This document shows positions 50,906 through 64,000 of a stretch of DNA of 64,000 bases, piece after piece. Each line of letters begins with the position of its first letter. Position 1 is the first letter of the stretch. Source of the DNA: Nautilus pompilius. Taxonomy: Eukaryota > Mollusca > Cephalopoda > Nautilida > Nautilidae. The stretch spans positions 42,501 to 106,500 of the forward strand of contig JACATO010001007.1 of NCBI GenBank assembly GCA_018389105.1, given 5' to 3'. The position numbers were made by a program, and so were the translations under genes. The notes beneath the pieces were generated by a model. That model saw only the letters and a program-made list of their open reading frames with translations, made no database searches and was not told the DNA's origin.

Positions 50906-51399
50906 AGTTTAGCATAACTTAAATCAGATTGGTGCCAGTAGTCGGATTATACTGGATTAAGATTTTTTTAAAAAATATATATTTAAATGATTCTTAGGCT
51001 GGATACGTGATAAAATCATTTTGGACGGCCGAACGGCTATTCCGACGAACGGATCCTTGTGATAGAAGCTTCAAAGTAAACTTTCTTCCACGTAGGGATT
51101 TTCTAACAATCATCGCATGGATATACACACGTGTAACTATATGCACTAAGATAGGATATGCAAGTACTGCAAAAATCGAATAACGGCTTAACTCGTTTTG
51201 AAGACAAATAAGTGACATCTATTAAGTGAGTTGTTAAGCAATCGAACGAAAAGATATCTTCTATTTTTTACTTTAGCGCACATGCAACACGTTTACATCC
51301 ACTCACGAGTTTGCGAAGGGCGTCGCAAGTTGGGTTTGATTTTTTTTTTTTTGAGGGAGAACCGAACCCAGCCATTTGACGCCACACATCCGTTAACGA

Positions 51400-51725
51400 A
51401 CAAACTGGCCCCCTGGCGGACTGTTTAGACGTACGCCACCCAACTCGTCCTCGCTCGCCCTTAACCGAGGGTGTGGTGCAGGTGTCCAGCTATGGCCCAC
51501 TTTTGTTTTCGGAGTAGGGAAAAGGTCCTCGCGTGCGTGGTGTGCGCACGTGCACCTGGGAAAAGAGCGAACAAAACGTACCGGGTTGTTTTTTTTGTCG
51601 TGTTTTTTTGCCAACTCTCCCTAACCCCTTGCCCTTCCCACCTACGCCAAGGACGACCAGACCACAAACCCCAGTGGCCGGCCGGCCGACTGCTGTGGTG
51701 ACGACACGCGCGCAAGCCAGCAGAC
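51400..51725. other. GC-rich block with overlapping open frames
   Basis: A sharp rise in GC, with GGCCGGCCGGCC-type sequence near 51676 and CGCACGTGCAC near 51545. Four overlapping frames of 66-88 codons lie on both strands, with no recognisable domain. It could be a CpG-rich regulatory element or a GC-rich repeat. Confidence 0.3.
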
Positions 51726-52394
51726 AAAGCTAAAGTTCAGAAACATCTTTTCCTTTTTATTATTTAAGAGCGGATCTTTGTTGTTTTGATGACACGGTTA
51801 CTTTTCCGTTTTCTTTTGTCTGGGGGGGGGGGAAGGCTGGTGCAGACGTTTGGATAGTTCCGGTTCTTAAAGAAAGTTCCTTTTCAAGAAAGTCCGTCGT
51901 ATTACAGTATACAACACGACAGCGTCTGTCCACAAGCGGACGACAACCCGCGTTCGGGGCAGCGTTTTGAATCCATCAGATGAATATTTAGAGAAAAAGG
52001 GGGTTATTTTTATATCTTAGTTTCATGCAAAAGTAAACATCAAAATAGCTATATACTGAAAACACTGTTCTTGAATTCCACACTTTAGCACTCCAAGGAA
52101 TCAGGGTTGTTTTTACTTATTCAGCACAGAGTTAGCAAATGGCAACGACAACGACAACGACACATCTAGCCTAATTTTTCTGGCCAATGTATGCAACCAA
52201 GTTCATTGTCGTGTGGACTGCCGCACTACAAGGGCGTAAAAATTGTGACAATATGCTCAGCAACATTCGTGCAAAGAAAAAATGTGTCTATTAAACAAAA
52301 GTGCATTTTTAATGTTTCACTAAACACCTGTAAAGTTCATTTTTATTACTTAATGACAGTAAATCCCACTGGACCATAATTCACCTCTATTTAA

Positions 52395-52560
52395 TCTTTA
52401 ATGGATTTAAACACTGAAAAGACTATATTAACACGACATTAAATATGACACGCTAAATGTTATACGACTACAATGTAAAGATGATCTTTTTGTTCTTTAT
52501 ATCAATTATTAAAAGAGAAGTACACGTGACATTTTGTCTTGTAGTCTTTTTGTGTCAGTA
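52395..52560 (+). repeat. Dispersed repeat family, degraded copy
   Basis: CACGACATTAAATATGACACG, AAAGATGATCTTTTTGTTCT and TATTAAAAGAGAAG correspond in order to the blocks in 25505-25665. Confidence 0.5.
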
Positions 52561-53414
52561 AGTGTGACTAACTCGGTTTTTCGGAGTAGATGACGTCTTC
52601 AAGGGGTAGACAACTCCAGGGGAAGTGAGCCCGTCCACGCACGCTTGGCACTTGGACTTTGGAAGACGAACTGGGTAAACACAGATTCCGACCAGTGTGA
52701 GATTTAACAGGAACGCGTTAGTAAGAGTATGTACAGTAGGGTGCATCAAACGCCCCATGATTTTTAAAAGTGTTTGTTTTTTACTCGTCCCTAGATTAAT
52801 TTTTTTCCCATTATGTAAAAAAATAACTCCTGCAAAATTTCAGCAAAATTCACACTTGTTTATGTGGGCGGCCACCTGACGTTTGAGAATTCGGCAGGTT
52901 CAGAGACCCAACTTTTAAATATTTAAATTTTTCATAGCTACTTGCCAGATATATGCTTTTTTTTATAAAAAAATAACACTTATGAAATCAATAAAAGGAA
53001 GTAAATAAACAACAAATGGCGATATTTTAGCCCAACTGACATGATTTTTGACTACTTTACCAACATTTTTATGCAATTTTCATCTATATTATATTAACAT
53101 TACATCATCTTACACGTACGGTATACACTGTACATACAGACAACATCGATGCTGTCAGATCTGCAGATGTGCATAAATAATCCATGTGGAAAAGTTCTGT
53201 TCTGCTTAGTTACAATGTTTATTTAGCTGTCAGTCTTTGCCTTGCGTCTTTGCAGATTTGGAAGAGACCGTCTGTCTTCTTCCACAACTTGAAGAACATT
53301 TTGATAGTGGATCCTCACTTCTTGATGCACAGAGAAAATCAGAACTTAACTTCACTCCCCGCTCAGCACAAGTTGTTTTTCTCACGTCTCCTTAATTCTG
53401 CTTTAGCACGTTCT

Positions 53415-54001
53415 TCACTCCGCCGTGGTTCTTTGAGCCAACACCTTATCACTGTGTCCAAATGTAGCAGTACGGTCTGTCTTCATTGATTGTAGAAACT
53501 GCAAGTCTTAAGGATTTTTTTTTTATCAGTTTCTCTGCATTAGCTGGCCACAGCTGAAAAGTTTGATCAAGTTTAGTTTCAACTTGTTCTAATTTAGAGA
53601 GGGTAGCTGGTGAAGAACGACGATTAACAGGTATGCTTCTGAGTTTGTTATTATCATCCACAAGCTTTGTTATTTTTTCACATGCCTTGCGCTCTGTGAT
53701 CATGGAAATATTGGCTTTACCATAGAATGGCACAACTTTTAGAAGCACAATTTTTGCACACCCACTTTATTTGGTTCTTCGATGCACCCTTTTGAAAATG
53801 GTACATCATACAGCGTAGTACTCGTCTACGTGTTGGGAGTCGTGAGTCAGTTATTTGTGATTCATCAGTAATGCCTTTTCCAAGCCCAAATATGGTTTTT
53901 GCTTTACGTGTCCCAGGAGTTGATTGTGGTGTATTAGTTGGTCTTCCTTTAGAATCTGACTCTGGAATTGATGAAGGTCCAGGTTCTGCCTTATCAGCCA
54001 T
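53415..54001 (-). pseudogene. Small Ser/Pro-rich basic protein gene within the transposon, frameshifted
   Basis: The start is ATG at 53999-54001 (MADKAEPGPSSIPESDSKG). About 50 residues of Ser/Pro/Thr-rich, probably disordered sequence lead into RLPTRRRVLRCMMYHFQKGA. A frameshift near 53750 moves the frame to KVVPFYGKANISMITERKAC, then NNKLRSIPVNRRSSPATLSK, then DQTFQLWPANAEKLI. A second break falls in an A10 run (minus strand, near 53516-53525). A third lies near 53472, leading to TATFGHSDKVLAQRTTAE and a stop at 53415. It resembles a multi-copy family of uncharacterised proteins I recall from other invertebrate genomes. No catalytic motif is seen, and function is unknown. Confidence 0.7.
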
Positions 54002-54123
54002 GGTTGAGATCAAGAAAAAACACCAATGTGCAAAAGGATGTAAATACTATTAATTGAAACCTAAGTTAAAATATACCAAAAATATACTAAATACTTTGAA
54101 AATATATCAAATTTTTGATTTTT

Positions 54124-54153
54124 GGTATATAAATATACCAGTTGGCAACCCTG
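54124..54153 (-). promoter_or_regulatory. Promoter-like motif pair upstream of the transposon gene
   Basis: On the minus strand CAGGGTTGCCAAC (54141-54153) is followed directly by the palindrome GGTATATTTATATACC (54124-54139), with further GGTATATTTT-like copies down to about 54067. They end some 65-120 bp upstream of the ATG. GGTATTTT-type and CARCCCTG-type elements are core-promoter motifs known from Drosophila housekeeping genes. Their use here is inferred from position and orientation only. Confidence 0.35.
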
Positions 54154-55392
54154 CCTTGATCATGGACTAATTTTAGCAACATAATTATGCAATGGAAAAT
54201 CCCACTTCTTTAGATTGCATGTATATTGCGCAATAGACTCTAATTTTAGTAACGTTTGTATTGACTTTAAAGGCAATAGGAAATCCCAATTTCTAAAAAT
54301 TTCTCCTTAGTATTCATAAGACTGTGAAGCTGTTTTGATACGCTGTTAATGGGAAACACAAAACCAAAAAGTAGAATTCACTTGTAAAATTGTTTCAGTT
54401 TAGTCTTATTATTGTAAACGGCAAATTGTATATTAAAATTATGTAGGAATGCAACAACAATGTCATATTATCGGACATCAGTTTGGCAGCAAGACAGTAT
54501 TCAATGATATACATCTGGAATTTTAGTCATTTTTCTGTAAAAATATTGTTTTGAATGAGCATATTCGTTTCAATTAGGACTATCAATATCGGATGTAGAA
54601 ATCATAGTTTGACAACTCAGTAACTTTTAATTGACTTTTATGGTATGGGACTGCATATTACCTTTTAAGACTGCCTAATTCGACAACCTTGCAGTCAAAA
54701 TTTTCAAACGCACGGTGGCCCAACTAAACCAGCTTCCCTAAGATTTCACTGTTAGTGTTTTTTTTCACCAATGGAAAACTTTTAGAGTAGGGACAGAAAA
54801 AAACCTGACAGAGGGGGCGTTTGATACACCATAATGAACAGCCAGCCGGCTCGTGTCTCTGCGCAGTGATAAGATCCTGCGTCACATTACCGATTATATT
54901 TCATCTTTAATGTCAAGTAAAATACCGAGTGAAGATGATCTTGTAAAGATAACATTTCGTCCGGTGGACCATCCATGGAAACCCCATCACGCACGTGTCC
55001 GGGATGGTAATATTTAGAGGTGCGGCAACGCAACTCCGATTGCAAGCGGGGGTCCTAACGGATCGAGCTCCAGTAGCAGTAGTCATCTCTTCACCCCAAG
55101 GCTGCTGAGACCGCAAAAGTGTGCACACTTCATTGTGACAAACAAACGGGGCGTTGGAGCGACTCCTTCGACTAAGACACGCCGAGTCTTTACGTGAATA
55201 ATGGAGGCTGTGCATTATCGATATCGATATCGTTAGGGTGTAGGTCCTCTCCCACAACTGCAACTTTCTGCTATTTTGTGGCCATTTTACCCGACTACCT
55301 AGAGGGATTTTTCAACTAGATAAATAAAAACCAAGGAAAGATTTGGAGAAAGCAACATAATATAATCATTTGAATCTGATGAGCAGATAAGC

Positions 55393-55553
<161 letters not shown>

Positions 55554-56150
55554 TATTTGTATAAATCTAAACTTTTCTTGACTTCACAATTTATTTCACT
55601 GGATAAACTTTCTTGTAGAAAAATCAAAATGTTCTTACTTTTAAAATGTTGTCATTTGTTCATTTTTCCTGCTGTTTTTTAAACAAACACTGAAAATCAA
55701 AACAGCAACATAACTAAACAAGAAAACGGAGTAGAGTAAAATATAAAGCCCGGTATACTGACTAACGATGACTGATTGTTAACATTAAGACTTTGGTATA
55801 CAAAACTCGATTCATTTCGATTGTTTTATCTTCCCTGTGCGCGGAAAGAGTTCTCAAACAAAGAAAACTATACCGAACTGAAATCAAAATCAAAGATAGT
55901 TTAATAATCGACAGGTTAAATGAAAAATAACAAACAAAACATGTTTCGTCTTTTCTTCTTCTTTTCTATGCTTTCTAAAAATTATTGGGATTTTAAAAAA
56001 AAAAAAAAAGAATATGGAGCGTAAACAAATAATATGACTCACGGTCCATGCCGAGTTATAGTTGTTACTTGAAGCCATCTAGATGTCAGAAGCCTCTTCC
56101 AAGGGGAGATAAGCAAAAACCTTGAAAGTTTTGGCGCTTATCAGTATTGA

Positions 56151-56238
56151 AATACCAGAGACGTTCAAATGAAAGCCGACCGGGCACCATGCCGACGATA
56201 CTGTTAGAGCCGGCCTTCATTTGAACGTCTCTGGTATT
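56151..56238. repeat. Perfect 23-bp inverted repeat (hairpin)
   Basis: The arms at 56151-56173 and 56216-56238 are exact reverse complements (arm starts AATACCAGAGACGTTCAAAT). Pairing can extend inwards through AGCCGAC/GGCCGGC with two mismatches. The loop is about 42 bases. No other copy was noticed in the window. It could be the fold-back of a small palindromic MITE or a transcribed hairpin. Confidence 0.9.
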
Positions 56239-56239
56239 G

Positions 56240-57660
<1,421 letters not shown>

Positions 57661-57929
57661 GGTGTTGATGATTAAAAGGTTGATTTACTTAATTATTATT
57701 TATTCAGGTTTTAATTAACCCTTCACTATTCCCAAAACATTTTTAAGTACTTCTGCGCTAAAATAACATAAGAAAGAGGCTCACTAAAAACAAGGTAAAT
57801 GGTCACAGTCATCTCCCCTTTTTTGTTTCTCTTGTAAGAATCACAAGCAGGAGTGGGTTAATAACGTACAGCCTGAACTGTATTGCACGCTTCATTCACA
57901 TACAAAGTTTTTTAAACACCAGACAAGAG

Positions 57930-58125
57930 CACATCTTTAATCCGGCACATGTTTTAGTGTTTGTCTGTTCACTCTTTCACGGCCGACCCGCAGCAGCCAG
58001 GGGCCCCAAATTTTGGGTGTAAATACGTCAGAATCTGGGCCGGGTTTTAAGGTACCGCGCGATGGCCCAAAGCCGTTTTTTTTCCCGTGCAGCGCCAGGT
58101 ACCCCAGCCAGTAAGTCAATAAGCT
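57930..58125 (-). other. GC-rich block with an open frame
   Basis: A sharp GC-rich patch in AT-rich DNA holds a 60-codon minus-strand frame (YWLGYLALHGKKNGFGPSRG, then PKIWGPWLLRVGRERVNRQ) with protein-like composition. No domain is recognised and no clear splice acceptor precedes it. It may be a repeat body, since the patch has abrupt edges. A small host exon cannot be excluded. Confidence 0.25.
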
Positions 58126-58423
58126 TTATTTACAGGCCATTTTATTAGTAAATGTTTTGTAAAGGTAGACTTTTCTTTATAGGGTCGGTGATGGCAAGCC
58201 GTGCGCGCAGTCTCTGCTTCATTCGCACAACTCATGGAATGAAGGTGTAACTTTATATTAAGTTCGTCACGTGACTACTGAAACCGGACGAGCTATTAAT
58301 TCAGCTAGTCATAATTGTTGTTCTTTTTTAAAATTTGTGTAAGAAAAGTAATTCTCTCGCTTCTTTTAATTCTTTTTGCTTTGATTTCTTTTCCTTTTAT
58401 GCTCATTTAATCTAATTTAACAG

Positions 58424-58533
58424 GACCCTGGTATTGAACATTTGTAATGGCGGACGATGACGTAGCTAGCGGTTACACCAGCAGCATCCTGCCATCCCGA
58501 CGGACTTCTCCCCCTCTTGGCCTGTGTTTTTGA
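58424..58533 (+). other. Possible start-codon exon (weak)
   Basis: A T-rich tract with a CTAAT branch-point-like motif ends in AACAG at 58423, a good 3' splice site. After 23 bases comes ATG at 58447-58449, with G at -3 and G at +4. The frame MADDDVASGYTSSILPSRRT continues to a TGA at 58531-58533, 28 codons in all. No in-frame consensus 5' splice site (GTAAG or GTGAG) was found before the stop, so it is either a very small protein or a coincidence. Confidence 0.2.
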
Positions 58534-58699
58534 AATTCCTGCGTAGCCCACGCTTAAAAGGGAAGATTGTTATAGGAGTTTTTCTTTCCTTACGGATCTC
58601 GCACGTGAGCGTGCTACCTTTCCGTTTTATCGTAATCCAGAGTGTCCGCGAATAAAGATGTGTCATTACACAGTGCTAGAATACGGCAGGACAGCAGGC

Positions 58700-59310
58700 G
58701 TGTCTAGAATTATCTTTGGTCGCCTTATTCCAGTTTTATGGAGTGCACGTTTTCACATATTACTATTCCACAACACCTACCAAGGCAGTGTATTAGTTAG
58801 AATATGGTGCTAAATTAATCACGACAGAGCCATTTATAGATGCATTCCAGGTACCACAAGCGGTTATGCGGTGGCCTGTTACGTTGACAATAGTTAGAAC
58901 CCCCACACCACTAAGAATCAGTTTATTCCGCTATGGTGGTCTTTGAAATAATTGTTTTCACAAACGTCCGAATTTAAATATGGCAGTTTGCTCCTGACAT
59001 TATAAGAGCCATCATAAAGCCATCAATTTCATGGGACTCTGGCAGACACAAGGTAATTTAAAATAAAAACTCATTCTTAAAATTACGTAGTTCTTGTTTC
59101 CAGCTTTACTTACTTGATGTTAGCCATTTTTTTCTATTAATTAAACAAAACAGCTTACTTTTGTTTTAAATTGGCAACAAGTCAGCGCATGTACAAGTGG
59201 CACTACGATATCTGTACTGAGATGTTTATTCATCGCCAGGGAATGCCATTTCTTAAAGAATATACACTTCTTTCTTTTTTACTTCATCCTGATAACTCTT
59301 TCTGCCCACA
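58700..59310. other. Non-coding stretch
   Basis: Nothing recognisable. Confidence 0.45.
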
Positions 59311-59316
59311 TAATAC

Positions 59317-63090
<3,774 letters not shown>

Positions 63091-63099
63091 CTGTCATTC

Positions 63100-63725
63100 C
63101 GTCTGGTTTAATCGTAATTTCGTCGGTGACTTCTTTTCGAGGGATTTTCCTACCGCTCTGCATTTTCGGTCCGTAGTGTACTTTCCCTTACTCGTCTGAG
63201 CGACCGCTTTTCCCTCGCGTGATGAAGTGGGCGGAACCCAACTCTCCAATTTGTTAGAACAGTCAATTATTTGCGTAGATTCTTTCTTTTCCCCAACCCC
63301 AACCTTTGGAAAACGCATTCCACTCGTGTAAAAAACTGAAGGAGTCGGGCGAGTGGAAACAACACAAGTCTCCGGTCGGGATTTTCCCATGAGCCGGACC
63401 GACCGCTCGCTTCTCGTTTCCATTCTCTCGCCCGAGCCCCGGTTTGCTGATCTAGTGTTGAATTCAAAAAAAGTGACGGCCGCGTTCTGCGGAGGGAGCA
63501 GGAGGAACTCTGCAATCCGCAGGTGTCAGTCGATACAGACTCGGGGGAGCGTGTTCTCCACTGTTTCCATGGGTTGGGGGGAGGGGGCGATCCGCCATCC
63601 ACTTGAATCGCATTCTGTGGCCAAGTGTGGAGCCGTTCGTGTCTCTCGTTATTGACGAAAATTCGCCACGTGCAGCCGCGCACCATAGTTAGGGCCGCCA
63701 TTCAAACTTTGCTTGTAGATATGGG
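63100..63725. promoter_or_regulatory. CpG-rich block, possible promoter or 5' UTR
   Basis: Composition becomes GC- and CpG-rich over about 600 bp. It contains a GC-box-like GTGGGCGG (about 63228), an E-box CACGTG (63667-63672) and GGCCGCCATT (about 63693), whose reverse complement AATGGCGGC matches YY1. Overlapping frames on both strands have no domain. The direction of any transcript is unknown because the window ends nearby. Confidence 0.35.
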
Positions 63726-63727
63726 GG

Positions 63728-63824
63728 AGGGAGGGGGGAAGGAGAGAGAGAGAGAGGGAGAGAGGGAGAGAGAGGGAGGGAGGGAGAGAGAGAGGGAGGG
63801 AGGGAGGGAGAGAGAGAGAGAGAG
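63728..63824. repeat. (GA)n/(GGGA)n purine-rich tract
   Basis: About 97 bp of GAGAGA and GGGAGGGA on the plus strand, directly after the CpG-rich block. Such tracts can bind GAGA-type factors or form triplex DNA. The Arg/Glu and Ser/Pro/Leu frames across it are artefacts. Confidence 0.95.
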
Positions 63825-64000
63825 CCCAAATTACCGCTTTTACCGTAACACAGCGCTCATTTACGTAATGTCTGTTTCTTCCACCCGGGGATTCTCTTCG
63901 CGAAATTAACATGCATCTTCTACAGCTGCTCCGGCGGGACTGTTGTTTATTTCACTTTTTAAAATTATTATTATTTTTCTTTTTTCCTTCTTCTTCTTCT
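63825..64000. other. Window end, no supported feature
   Basis: A moderately GC-rich stretch fading to T-rich DNA. TTCTACAGCTGCTCCGG near 63915 resembles a 3' splice site, but its exon cannot be evaluated before the window ends. Confidence 0.3.

Larger units (their letters stand above)
52734..54836. mobile_element. 2.1-kb TIR DNA transposon carrying a non-transposase gene
   Basis: The left end begins CAGTAGGGTGCATCAAACG; the reverse complement of the right end begins CATTATGGTGTATCAAACG. The outermost 23 bp match at 19 or 20 positions, including the shared ATCAAACGCCCC. Similarity continues inwards with small indels: TTTTTTACTCGTCCCTA at left pairs with TTTTTTTCTGTCCCTA at right, then GCGGCCACCTGACGTTTGA pairs with GGGCCACCGTGCGTTTGA. 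The imperfect TIRs are therefore well over 100 bp. The only gene inside is the broken frame at 53415-54001. No DDE transposase is visible, and no clear target-site duplication was found. Superfamily is not assigned. Confidence 0.75.

Noticed and set aside
50514..50912. 132-codon plus-strand open frame
   Set aside because: Crosses a decayed SINE in antisense and has no domain; chance frame.
63267..63912. Several frames of 87-144 codons on both strands
   Set aside because: They overlap each other, have repeat-driven Ser/Pro or Arg/Glu composition, and no domain.

Overview
The window is AT-rich, repeat-dense animal DNA that reads like intergenic or long-intron sequence. No complete host protein-coding gene, rRNA, functional tRNA or CRISPR array can be supported. 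Almost all open frames are short and lie in low-complexity or microsatellite sequence. The convincing coding signal belongs to decayed mobile elements: two non-LTR retrotransposon remnants and a small inactivated gene inside a DNA transposon. Together with tRNA-derived SINEs, a pogo/Tigger-like MITE and very long (TAA)n microsatellites, this points to an invertebrate metazoan. A mollusc or other marine invertebrate is my guess, with low confidence, because no clade-diagnostic host gene is present.

Layout. 1-16.5 kb: AT-rich non-coding DNA with an eroded 5-bp-periodic tract (about 680-1440), a cluster of heat-shock-element-like motifs (10.43-10.49 kb), and TAA and GT microsatellites (11.8-12.3 kb). 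16.5-17.6 kb: an ancient tandem repeat of about 57-bp units. 19.2-19.8 kb: a GC-richer island with a CTCF-like motif. 19.9-22.0 kb: a tRNA-derived SINE placed head-to-tail against the 3' end of a 5'-truncated I/Nimb-like LINE (RT, RNase H, CCHC finger). 22.6-23.9 kb: an older non-LTR relic on the other strand, preceded by an unrecognised open frame. 25-34 kb: dispersed-repeat copies, the MITE at 28.4-29.0 kb, a 208-bp TTA array and SINE pieces. 36.4-38.9 kb: a GC-richer block of unknown function. 40.9-41.3 kb: the best-preserved SINE. 41.3-49.6 kb: featureless. 49.6-52.6 kb: a compound microsatellite, a decayed SINE and another GC-rich block. 52.73-54.84 kb: a TIR-bounded DNA transposon carrying a disrupted non-transposase gene with its own promoter-like motifs. 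55-60 kb: three large TAA arrays, a 23-bp perfect inverted repeat, a GC-rich open block and a possible first coding exon. 63.1-63.9 kb: a CpG-rich block ending in a GA-rich tract, possibly a promoter or 5' UTR of a gene outside the window.

The parts do not form an operon or pathway; the window is a record of mobile-element insertion and decay. The most interesting object is the 2.1-kb transposon at 52734-54836. Its imperfect inverted repeats run for well over 100 bp, yet its only recognisable gene is a small Ser/Pro-rich basic protein that is not a DDE transposase.
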